A DNA stretch of 19,171 nt from Thermoplasmata archaeon (GTDB lineage: Archaea > Thermoplasmatota > Thermoplasmata > Thermoplasmatales > Thermoplasmataceae): NCBI GenBank assembly GCA_021797265.1, contig JAJZZZ010000010.1:1-19171 (forward strand). The letters run 5' to 3'. Made by a program: the position numbers and the translations under genes. Positions 1 through 6,091 of the stretch are shown here, piece after piece; within the stretch, counting starts at the first letter, position 1, and every line of letters starts with the position of its first letter. A model generated the notes under the pieces. That model ran no database searches and was not told the origin of the DNA. It saw nothing but the letters and a program-made list of their open reading frames with translations.

Positions 1-288
1 GTATTGCCACTTGGCGATCAATCTGCAGACATAGAGAGCATAGCGGTTGATCCAGATTACCAGGGGAAAGGAGCAGGAGGCTTACTGCTTGAGGCCATAG
101 AGAAGGAGATGTCTTCAAGAGGCTTCGCAAATTCTGTTCTGGAGGTCAGGGACAGGAACACCCAGGCAATTAATTTTTACAAAAAACATGGCTATGAGAT
201 CATTGAGCACATGCCAAAATACTATCATGAACTCTACGATGGATCAAGAGGAGCTTACCGCATGATAAAGGACCTGAAAAAGAATTGA
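1..288 (+). CDS. RimI-like GNAT N-acetyltransferase, 5' partial
   Basis: This is the C-terminal part of a GCN5-related N-acetyltransferase, a family that moves an acetyl group from acetyl-CoA to an amine; RimI-type members acetylate protein N-termini. The frame is open from base 1, and the first in-view TTG (base 4) falls inside the fold, so the gene starts before the window. The visible part holds the acetyl-CoA-binding motif A (AVDPDYQGKGAGGLLL, with the Q-G-K-G-A-G pyrophosphate loop) and the later motif with NTQAINFYKKHGYE, whose N and Y are typical of RimI. It ends in TGA seven bases before the convergent HD gene. The substrate cannot be told; RimI-like is the nearest match by pattern. 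Confidence 0.85.
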   Translation, partial: VLPLGDQSADIESIAVDPDYQGKGAGGLLLEAIEKEMSSRGFANSVLEVRDRNTQAINFYKKHGYEIIEHMPKYYHELYDGSRGAYRMIKDLKKN

Positions 289-295
289 CATGGGA

Positions 296-1450
296 TCATT
301 GAATGCTTCCCAGAAGTTCTCTCACGCGATCAGTTCTCGCCGATCTTGATGAAACTATTATGGATTTTTTCTCAAGAGTTTCCCTGAGGGTCCTTATGAG
401 TGGAGAAAGGCTTGTTACATCTGCCAGCTTATTGTTACTGAGCACATTCATATCTGATTTGACCCGCCCGGGGCCGGCAAAGTCCAGTGGCGGAATGACA
501 TCAATTATGTATTCCCAGTCCTCAAGGTCGCTATTGATAAGTGTATCCCTTATTGATGCCAGAAGCTCGGGAGTGTAGTGAAATCTCAATACAGGTTTAT
601 GTAAATCTCTGTTCACGATCTGTCTTGATATCATGCTTGAATCGTGTGAGATTATTGAATAAAAGTCATTGTCGGTCATTGAAAACGGATGCTGGAATTT
701 ATTGATGTTCCGGTTTATGGCATATTCGCTCATTATCTGGGCAATTCGTGAGGTCTTGTGGAAATAGACGGAACTGTACATCAGTATCCTTGAAATCAGG
801 ATGGATTCAAGTGTACCGATGCCTTTTTCCTCAATGGCCACGTCATCCCCCACAATCTTGGCAACATTGAGTATCCTCCTGTGATCAACGTTTCCCATGG
901 TGACACCTGTATACATTGCGTCCCGCCTGAGATAGTCCAGCTCATCAACGTCGATTGGTCCGCTCACCAGTCTGGAAATAAGCCTTCTTGGTCTTGATTT
1001 AAATAGGAGTATGTCGGCCACATCCTTGGGACTTATGCCTATATCCTCAAGGACTCCGGGTATACTGCTGCCGGAGAACTCCTCATGACCCAGTATTATC
1101 CTGACCCCGGCGTGGAGATGATCCAACCCTGTGATCTTCTGAAATGTTTCTTCAGCACCATGGCTCAGTGGGGGATGGCCAATGTCATGGAGCAGAGCTG
1201 ACACAACAAAGAGATCTCTTTCCTCAATTTCGAGAGTATCTGCAAACATCTGGGACAGGTACATGGAACCAAGTGAATGCTCAAACCTTGTATGATTCGC
1301 TCCGGGAAATACAAGGTGGCACATCCCAAGCTGCCTGATATATCTCAGTCTCTGAAATTCCGGCGTATCAATGATCTTCTGCAGGTTGTAGGGGACTTTA
1401 ACAGGGCCGTTAATGGGGTCCTGAATAATTTTGAAGGTGTTGTTTGCCAT
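296..1450 (-). CDS. HD-superfamily phosphohydrolase (SAMHD1/dGTPase-like)
   Basis: A metal-dependent HD phosphohydrolase of 384 residues, of the kind related to SAMHD1 and bacterial dGTPases that split nucleotides or dNTPs. Near the N-terminus it has the family opening KIIQDPINGPVKV, then HTRFEHSLG (about 53-61), the metal-binding HDIGHPPLSH (HD at 88-89) and the later acidic motif PIDVDELDYLRRDA (about 165-178) that completes the metal site. I chose the ATG at 1448-1450 because family homology begins there; the frame stays open to an ATG at 1531, which would add 27 residues without domain character. It is divergent from the membrane gene at 1558 and convergent with the acetyltransferase. The true substrate (dNTP or another phosphate ester) is not known from sequence. 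Confidence 0.85.
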   Translation of the reverse strand: MANNTFKIIQDPINGPVKVPYNLQKIIDTPEFQRLRYIRQLGMCHLVFPGANHTRFEHSLGSMYLSQMFADTLEIEERDLFVVSALLHDIGHPPLSHGAEETFQKITGLDHLHAGVRIILGHEEFSGSSIPGVLEDIGISPKDVADILLFKSRPRRLISRLVSGPIDVDELDYLRRDAMYTGVTMGNVDHRRILNVAKIVGDDVAIEEKGIGTLESILISRILMYSSVYFHKTSRIAQIMSEYAINRNINKFQHPFSMTDNDFYSIISHDSSMISRQIVNRDLHKPVLRFHYTPELLASIRDTLINSDLEDWEYIIDVIPPLDFAGPGRVKSDMNVLSNNKLADVTSLSPLIRTLRETLEKKSIIVSSRSARTDRVRELLGSIQ

Positions 1451-1557
1451 TTTGATTCCACTATGCCTGTTGCGTGGATAGTTTCTGGGAACATAACACT
1501 TTTTTCCATCCAGAAACTGTACCAAAATCATAAAGAACTACCCGATTATGAACGTCA

Positions 1558-1989
1558 ATGACAGTGTTTCCAGTTATATCTTATGTTGATCTTGTGGTAG
1601 TTCTTGTCATAGCGTGGATACTTGCCTCATTTCCCATTTACGTTGCAGGGAAGATAATTTCTGGCAAGGACACAACATTTGGAAGCGCAATGATTGCAGC
1701 ACTCATAGGGCCAGTTGTAACGCTTTTCTTCTTCATAGTTATCACGGCGGTTCTTTCCCCATTCCTTCTCGGATTCGCAGCGGTTCTGGGCGCTGTGTTT
1801 GCCATATTTGCCCTGAGCTACCTGTATGGAGCACTATTCAAGACGCACCTGCTCGGAGGCTTCGCCATAGCAGTGCTGTCTCTTGTCATAACGTTCATTG
1901 TTTTCGCCATAGTTTCATTCATTGCGGTATTGCTGACCGGATCCCCTGTGGTGGGTCCTGTTCCACATATTCCTCCTAATATTCCCTGA
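1558..1989 (+). CDS. Small polytopic membrane protein, unknown function
   Basis: A 143-residue, very hydrophobic protein that I do not recognise. Three or four membrane helices are visible (about 8-30, 42-66, 68-90 and 98-126), separated by short loops such as GKIISGKDTTFG. It ends in a proline-rich tail (VVGPVPHIPPNIP). There is no signal peptide distinct from the first helix and no catalytic motif. It is divergent from the HD phosphohydrolase, with a weak A/T-rich box about 28 bp before the ATG, so the message may be leaderless. The gene is likely real, since its codon pattern and helix periodicity are coherent, but no function can be offered. Confidence 0.75.
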   Translation: MTVFPVISYVDLVVVLVIAWILASFPIYVAGKIISGKDTTFGSAMIAALIGPVVTLFFFIVITAVLSPFLLGFAAVLGAVFAIFALSYLYGALFKTHLLGGFAIAVLSLVITFIVFAIVSFIAVLLTGSPVVGPVPHIPPNIP

Positions 1990-2036
1990 GGTCATACAAT
2001 AATCCGAAAACCTGAACATATTTCGAACGTGCGTCA

Positions 2037-2046
2037 GATAAAAATA
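2037..2046 (+). promoter_or_regulatory. Possible TATA box for the Lrp-domain/UPF0147 operon
   Basis: GATAAAAATA lies about 55 bases before the ATG at 2098. It would place the transcript start near 2068 and give a leader of about 30 bases, which fits the presence of a real Shine-Dalgarno sequence here, unlike most genes in the window. Confidence 0.3.
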
Positions 2047-2086
2047 CTTTCAACGGATACAGCCGAAGTCCAGAAACTGTATTTTC

Positions 2087-2093
2087 AGGAGGT
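2087..2093 (+). promoter_or_regulatory. Strong Shine-Dalgarno that fixes the start at 2098
   Basis: The sequence AGGAGGT ends four bases before the ATG at 2098. It is the best ribosome-binding site in the window and decides against the upstream in-frame GTG at 2029, which has none. Confidence 0.7.
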
Positions 2094-2097
2094 CATT

Positions 2098-2412
2098 ATG
2101 GAAGTAGAGGAACTCACGGCGACAATGGGGAAGTATTATGGTGCAAGAATAGTGACTGCGATTGTGGGTATAGAGGCCGATGTTAACAAGGTTGAAAACA
2201 TTGCAGGCAGCATTGTGAGATTCAAGAACGTCGAGGACGTCTTCGTCGTTACAGGCGATTACGATATATTGCTTAAAGTAAGATTTCCGGACTATGAAGA
2301 GTTCCAGGGGTTCCTTGTTAACGATCTGGGAAGGATAGATGGAATTAAGAGAACCAGAACAATGATGGTTCTCACAATAAAGAAGGAAATGGGGCAAAAA
2401 ATAGGAGAATGA
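2098..2412 (+). CDS. Stand-alone Lrp/AsnC ligand-binding (RAM) domain protein
   Basis: A 104-residue protein made mainly of the beta-alpha-beta-beta-alpha-beta domain that binds amino acids in Lrp/AsnC regulators. The pattern ARIVTAIVGIEADVNKVENI, the VEDVFVVTGDYDILLKVR strand pair (GDYD is the hallmark) and the closing strand TRTMMVLTIKKE are visible. There is no helix-turn-helix, so it cannot bind DNA alone. In archaea such RAM-only proteins form oligomers and may sense amino acids or pair with full-length Lrp proteins. The start is set by the AGGAGGT at 2087. The stop overlaps or abuts the UPF0147 gene, so the two are probably translated together. Confidence 0.88.
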   Translation: MEVEELTATMGKYYGARIVTAIVGIEADVNKVENIAGSIVRFKNVEDVFVVTGDYDILLKVRFPDYEEFQGFLVNDLGRIDGIKRTRTMMVLTIKKEMGQKIGE

Positions 2413-2417
2413 GGCAT

Positions 2418-2675
2418 ATGGATAGCAAATTGTTTGAAGAAGTGCTGTATTTGTTGGATGAACTGGCACAGGACACAACTGTTCCGAAAAATGTAAGGAA
2501 GACAGCCCAGGATTCCAAAAGCCGGCTGCAGAATGAGAAGGAGAGCCTTGATATCAGATGTGCAACAGCCGTGTCTCTGCTCGATGATATGGCCAATGAT
2601 CCCAATGTTCCATCACACGGGAGGGCTGCGCTCTACACAGTTATCAGTCGGCTTGAGGCTCTGGCTAAATCCTGA
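2418..2675 (+). CDS. UPF0147 family protein
   Basis: An 85-residue helical protein of the archaeal UPF0147 family, which has no assigned function. The family pattern is clear: LLDELAQDTTVPKNVRKTAQ, then SLDIRCATAVSLLDDMANDP and a closing RAALYTVISRLEAL, with the two similar Asp-x(2,3)-Pro turns (DTTVP and DPNVP) that suggest an internal repeat of two helical hairpins. An in-frame ATG at 2409 overlaps the previous stop; I prefer 2418 because the family usually begins just before this helix and GGAG lies ten bases upstream. It is co-transcribed with the RAM-domain gene. Confidence 0.88.
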   Translation: MDSKLFEEVLYLLDELAQDTTVPKNVRKTAQDSKSRLQNEKESLDIRCATAVSLLDDMANDPNVPSHGRAALYTVISRLEALAKS

Positions 2676-2710
2676 TTTCCTGTCAAAATTTCGACTTTCG
2701 TAAGGTATGA

Positions 2711-2740
2711 GTGTATTTTATTCGACTATTTAATTTTTAT
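2711..2740 (+). terminator. T-rich stretch after the UPF0147 gene
   Basis: Runs of T (ATTTTATT and AATTTTTAT) lie 40-65 bases past the stop. This resembles the simple poly-T terminators of archaea; there is no obvious hairpin. Confidence 0.25.
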
Positions 2741-2783
2741 CAAACAAAAGGTTCATATATTGCTAATTATAAAATATAGTCAG

Positions 2784-2793
2784 ATATATATAG
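2784..2793 (+). promoter_or_regulatory. TATA box of the winged-helix regulator gene
   Basis: ATATATATAG is centred about 30 bases before the ATG at 2819, within a 140-base very A/T-rich intergenic region. The nearby self-complementary ATTATAAT (2795-2802) sits where the transcript would begin and could serve as an operator for the gene's own product. Confidence 0.45.
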
Positions 2794-2818
2794 CATTATA
2801 ATATTTCAAATCGATCTA

Positions 2819-3175
2819 ATGGTACTATCTGAAGTAAATGACAAATTGGCAAGGTATCTGATAATATCGGACATACCACGAAGCGTGGCCTATACACTTG
2901 TGTACATACGTGACAAGGGAGAGGTCACAAGCGTTGAAATTGAGAGAGAAACTGGACTGCGCCAGCCAGAAGTATCCATAGCCATGCAGTGGCTCAGAAG
3001 AAAGGGCTGGATTAACAAAAGAAACATGAAGAAAGAGGGAAAGGGCAGGCCCGTCCACGGCTACAGGCTGTCAAAGGAATTCAATGAAATACTTGATGAG
3101 ATTATTGGCGAGCTAGCAAACAAGATAAGTGAAATAAACGAAAACATTGAACAGCTGAAAACTTTCAGGGACTGA
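2819..3175 (+). CDS. Winged-helix transcriptional regulator (MarR/TrmB-like)
   Basis: A 118-residue predicted DNA-binding protein. After a short N-terminal helix comes a winged helix-turn-helix: TSVEIERETGLRQPEVS (about 37-53) holds the turn, AMQWLRRKGWI is the rest of the recognition region, and KRNMKKEGKGRPVHGYRL is a basic wing (about 67-84). Residues 87-116 (EILDEIIGELANKISEINEN) form a heptad-like helix that should dimerise. It lies alone behind a strong TATA-like promoter with self-complementary elements, so autoregulation is plausible. The end overlaps the end of rpiA by 11 bases in convergent orientation. Its target genes are unknown. Confidence 0.82.
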   Translation: MVLSEVNDKLARYLIISDIPRSVAYTLVYIRDKGEVTSVEIERETGLRQPEVSIAMQWLRRKGWINKRNMKKEGKGRPVHGYRLSKEFNEILDEIIGELANKISEINENIEQLKTFRD

Positions 3176-3863
3176 AATTCTTAAAATTCAAGGTCCTGAC
3201 ACCACTCTGGCCAGCCACGATGGCCATGGTGGTCAGGCCGGAAAATAGTCCAACTTCAATAACACCAGGTATCATCTTGATCTTCCTTTCCATTTCCGGT
3301 GGGTTCTTTATTATTCCAAAATCGCAGTCCATAACCATGTTTCCATTGTCCGTACGGTACTTCCCATTCTCCCTGAAGATGCAGATTCCACCGATCTTTT
3401 CAACCTGGTTTCGCGTCATCTGGCTTAGATACGGAAGGACCTCAACAGGGATCCTGAATGTCCCCAGGCCATTCTCCTTGAGCTTACTCTCATCTGCTAT
3501 TATGCAGACATTCCTGCTGTTGTAGGCCACAATCTTCTCCCTCAGAAGTGCTCCGCCGCCTCCCTTGACAAGGTTGCCTGAACCATCCATCTCGTCTGCG
3601 CCATCCACATCAAGATCAACGGTTCCTGAGTAATCCTCTTCAACGTTCACGCCAACTGCCCTGGCCCTTTCTGAACTTTCAATGGATGTTGCAACACCCC
3701 TGAGCCTGACACCCTGGGCAATCAGGTCCTTCAGCGCGTCTATGAAATAATTTGTAGTTGAACCTGTTCCTATTCCCAGCACCATCCCGTCTCTGACAAG
3801 TTTCAGGGCTTCAGTTGCTGCCGCTTTTTTCATTTCCTCGGGAGTCACTGTTGGAAAATCCAT
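3165..3863 (-). CDS. rpiA: Ribose-5-phosphate isomerase A
   Basis: This cytoplasmic enzyme interconverts ribose 5-phosphate and ribulose 5-phosphate in the non-oxidative pentose phosphate path, supplying ribose for the nucleotides built by genes such as purS and purL. The 232 residues show the phosphate loop GIGTGSTTNYFI (about 30-41), DLDVDGADEMD (about 83-93) with the active-site Asp, and KGGGGALLREKIV (100-112) with the expected catalytic Glu at 109. ADESK follows near 123-127. The length is normal for RpiA. I chose the ATG at 3863; an in-frame ATG at 3884 would add only seven residues. Its end overlaps the upstream regulator by 11 bases, and it is divergent from the thioesterase. Confidence 0.95.
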   Translation of the reverse strand: MDFPTVTPEEMKKAAATEALKLVRDGMVLGIGTGSTTNYFIDALKDLIAQGVRLRGVATSIESSERARAVGVNVEEDYSGTVDLDVDGADEMDGSGNLVKGGGGALLREKIVAYNSRNVCIIADESKLKENGLGTFRIPVEVLPYLSQMTRNQVEKIGGICIFRENGKYRTDNGNMVMDCDFGIIKNPPEMERKIKMIPGVIEVGLFSGLTTMAIVAGQSGVRTLNFKNFSP

Positions 3864-4005
3864 GGAAGGATTTAAGAATTTCATGAAAAATCCGACATTT
3901 TTCGCTAAAAAGATAATAATGAAGATTTTCCTTGAACATATTAGCGAATGCTCTCGGAACCCTCACAAACTTTACATCCATGATGCAATAATCATGGGAT
4001 TTAAA

Positions 4006-4509
4006 ATGGTAATGGAAAAAAAATCATGGAAAGATTCATTCACAGAATTGCAGAGGCTCGTGCTTCCTCCGGACACAAACATTTTCAGCGACCTCTATGG
4101 CGGAAGGCTTGTGGAGTGGATAGATAATGTTGCAGCAATTGTTGCAGCCAAGCATTCCCGCCGGAGAACTGTTACAGGTAGCATTGACAGTCTCTTTTTC
4201 CTGTCTCCCATACACATGGGAGATATAGTTCATCTCACAGGAAGGATAAACTACGTCACAAAGTCCACAATGGAAATAGAAGTTGATGTATACTCCGAAG
4301 AAGGCCTGACAGGAGAGAAGAGTTTCACCACCACCTGTTTCCTGACATATGTTGCCATAAACCAGGACAGCAGGCCCACTGAAGTGCCAGGACTCATTCT
4401 TGAAACCGAAGATGAGATCCAGAGATTCAAGCAGGGAGAAGCCAGAAGTGTTGCCAGGCATCAGAATCTGGTTGAAGCCAAGAAGAAACTCACGGATTTC
4501 TCCCAGTGA
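4006..4509 (+). CDS. Hotdog-fold acyl-CoA thioesterase (YciA/BFIT-like)
   Basis: A predicted cytoplasmic acyl-CoA hydrolase of about 167 residues. It has the family opening LVLPPDTNIFSDLYGGRLVEW, then ID.VAAIVAAKHSRRRTVTGSID, the strand FLSPIHMGDIVHL and the substrate strand TMEIEVDVYSEE. Asn25 and Asp40 fit the two catalytic positions known in YciA-type enzymes. The reading frame is open back to 3862, but that extension has no family likeness and runs into the rpiA start. I therefore place the start at the ATG at 4006; 4012 or 3994 are possible. The natural acyl chain length is unknown. It is monocistronic, with a hairpin and T-run downstream. Confidence 0.88.
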   Translation: MVMEKKSWKDSFTELQRLVLPPDTNIFSDLYGGRLVEWIDNVAAIVAAKHSRRRTVTGSIDSLFFLSPIHMGDIVHLTGRINYVTKSTMEIEVDVYSEEGLTGEKSFTTTCFLTYVAINQDSRPTEVPGLILETEDEIQRFKQGEARSVARHQNLVEAKKKLTDFSQ

Positions 4510-4567
4510 TCAGCCAGTACAGATAACGACTGACGGCAACATTCCGTGTCCATAGACTGTTCACTGA

Positions 4568-4604
4568 AATAGACCAATGGGACCTGGGTCTATTGCTTAT
4601 TTTT
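4568..4604 (+). terminator. Hairpin followed by T-run after the thioesterase gene
   Basis: AATAGACC (4568-4575) is perfectly repeated in inverse as GGTCTATT (4587-4594) around an 11-base loop, and TTATTTTT follows at 4597-4604. It lies between the thioesterase stop and the secretion operon promoter, so it is probably a terminator or an insulating structure. Confidence 0.4.
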
Positions 4605-4721
4605 CAAGGAAGCCATAACCGCACGTCATTTGAATAAGGCGTTCATCATGAATTGCCATATTGTCAAAGCGATTGAACAACAAGAAAAATCTAAAGGCCG
4701 TAGCTGGTGGAATCAAATTAT

Positions 4722-4732
4722 TTTTTATATAA
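4722..4732 (+). promoter_or_regulatory. TATA box of the secretion/DNA-transfer operon
   Basis: TTTTTATATAA is centred about 25 bases before the ATG at 4753. This spacing places the transcript start at or next to the ATG, so the first gene is probably translated from a leaderless mRNA. It is the clearest promoter in the window. Confidence 0.6.
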
Positions 4733-4752
4733 CCTTGTCATTTAATTAATGA

Positions 4753-5034
4753 ATGATATTTAATGTACTAAATGTATTAATGGCACAAAGTGCCACAAGT
4801 GCACAACTGACCACCATAGTCAACAGGCTCTACGAAGTAGTGATTTCCATATCTGCTGTCATAATAGCGGTTCTCTGGATTCCCATAGCCATAAGTTTCT
4901 TCGGCTCAGACGAGAACCGCCGATTTGAGGCCCGTGCGCGTCTCAAGAATGCACTGATTGGCACGTTCATCTACGTTGTGGCAATCAGCGGGGTCCTATA
5001 TGCTGTTGTGAACTACATTGTGACCGGTTCGTGA
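4753..5034 (+). CDS. Two-helix VirB2/TrbC-like pilin candidate (CedA1/TedC-like)
   Basis: A 93-residue membrane protein built like conjugative pilins. A short N-terminal part (MAQSATSAQLTTIVNRLYEV) is followed by a hydrophobic helix (about 26-50), a charged turn SDENRRFEARARLKN (52-66), a second hydrophobic helix (67-90) and a very short tail. VirB2/TrbC pilins, and the archaeal CedA1 and TedC, share this helix-turn-helix hairpin in the membrane and polymerise into a transfer pilus. The similarity is of architecture, with no diagnostic motif, so the call depends on its place directly before VirB6-like and VirB4-like genes. The start at 4753 fits the TATA box; an in-frame ATG at 4780 would remove nine residues. 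One base separates it from the next gene. Confidence 0.65.
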   Translation: MIFNVLNVLMAQSATSAQLTTIVNRLYEVVISISAVIIAVLWIPIAISFFGSDENRRFEARARLKNALIGTFIYVVAISGVLYAVVNYIVTGS

Positions 5035-5035
5035 A

Positions 5036-6091
5036 ATGATCGGATACCAGGAGCTAATGCAGATCCTTCTTTACGCAGTGAAGGCACTCACGCAGATTTA
5101 CACGCCTCTTCTGGATCTGCTCTGGAATTTTGCCATAAAGTACGGACTTCAAGGCAACATGGCCTACCTGAGCTTTGCAATGGGAAACAGGTCCTACCTG
5201 GGGCTGTATTCATATCTTTACGGAAGCATCTTTCCTGCAATGATCAGCCTTGTGCTTGGGGTTTCGGCCATATTCATCATAGCAGGATCAGGTAGCAATC
5301 CAGGTACAGTATACAGAAACCAGATCATCAGGATACTTCTTTCAGTTACGGTGGCGGCAGGTTCCATGGCAATAATGTCAATGCTGCTTTCCGGGCTTCA
5401 GGTCCCCTTCCAAGTGCTCTTCGACAGAGGCAACGTAAATTGGTACAGCTTTTACAGTGTTTTCAGCTCAGGTGCCCTTATCAGTGCAGGGAGCCAGTCA
5501 TCGACCATCTCTGTAATTGCCAGGTTTCTTCTGCTCTCGGCATACTTCATTGCCGTCACATCTCTCCTGGCAGTCCTTGTGTTCCGGCAGGCTCTGATGA
5601 TCCTCTTCATACTCATAATGCCTGTGCTCACCATTCTTGCCTGTCTCGACATTGGAGTTAAATATGCCAGAATGGCCTGGGAACTTGTCCTGGAATTCAT
5701 GTTCTTCCCGTTTGCCGTCATGCTTTCCCTGATGCTTGCAAGGATATTTTCTGCGGATGTGTTGCTTAATCTTGCATTCCTGTTCCTGCCGTCTATCCTT
5801 CCCGGTTACATCATGTTTTCTGGAAGGAATCTCTCCGCAGCACCCATGATGAGCTTCATTGGTGGCATGACTCTCGGAGGTATAGCCTCCAGAACGGCCG
5901 GCGTGGCCACATCATTCATGGATACTGCCAGCACAGGCAATCCAGTACGGGCAATGTCATCAATTGCACTTGCGCCTGCAGCCGATTACAGGCTTGTATC
6001 AGGGATCAGGGCGGGGAAGATGGATAAGAAACCTCTCCTTGAGGACGTGAAGAATGAGGAACTGAACTATCGTAAAGGGTATAATGGATGA
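5036..6091 (+). CDS. VirB6/TrbL-like polytopic membrane protein (CedA/TedA-like)
   Basis: A 351-residue integral membrane protein with six or seven predicted helices: about 62-84, 98-124, 158-182, 186-204, 218-238 and 242-262, with a less hydrophobic N-terminal segment at 5-30. A loop of Ser/Gly-rich character precedes helix three, and a soluble charged C-terminal tail follows (about 290-351). VirB6, TrbL and the archaeal CedA/TedA have this layout and form the inner-membrane channel of type IV secretion machines. The segment FRQALMILFILIMPVLTILA resembles the conserved centre of that family, where an Arg or Lys precedes a long hydrophobic run. It is translated right behind the pilin candidate and overlaps the ATPase start by four bases (ATGA). 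Confidence 0.68.
   Translation: MIGYQELMQILLYAVKALTQIYTPLLDLLWNFAIKYGLQGNMAYLSFAMGNRSYLGLYSYLYGSIFPAMISLVLGVSAIFIIAGSGSNPGTVYRNQIIRILLSVTVAAGSMAIMSMLLSGLQVPFQVLFDRGNVNWYSFYSVFSSGALISAGSQSSTISVIARFLLLSAYFIAVTSLLAVLVFRQALMILFILIMPVLTILACLDIGVKYARMAWELVLEFMFFPFAVMLSLMLARIFSADVLLNLAFLFLPSILPGYIMFSGRNLSAAPMMSFIGGMTLGGIASRTAGVATSFMDTASTGNPVRAMSSIALAPAADYRLVSGIRAGKMDKKPLLEDVKNEELNYRKGYNG

Noticed and set aside
2029..2097. Upstream GTG start for the Lrp-domain protein
   Set aside because: It has no ribosome-binding site, adds residues outside the domain and overlaps a likely TATA box; the ATG at 2098 has AGGAGGT.
3862..4005. N-terminal extension of the thioesterase reading frame back to 3862
   Set aside because: It would overlap the rpiA start on the other strand, is unlike any thioesterase N-terminus, and the family pattern begins just after the ATG codons at 4006 and 4012.
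4510..4752. Sulfolobus-type UV-response box (ANTTTC) before the transfer operon
   Set aside because: The nearest match, ATTTTTC near 4599-4605, has one T too many and is far from the TATA box; there is no support for crenarchaeal-type UV control.
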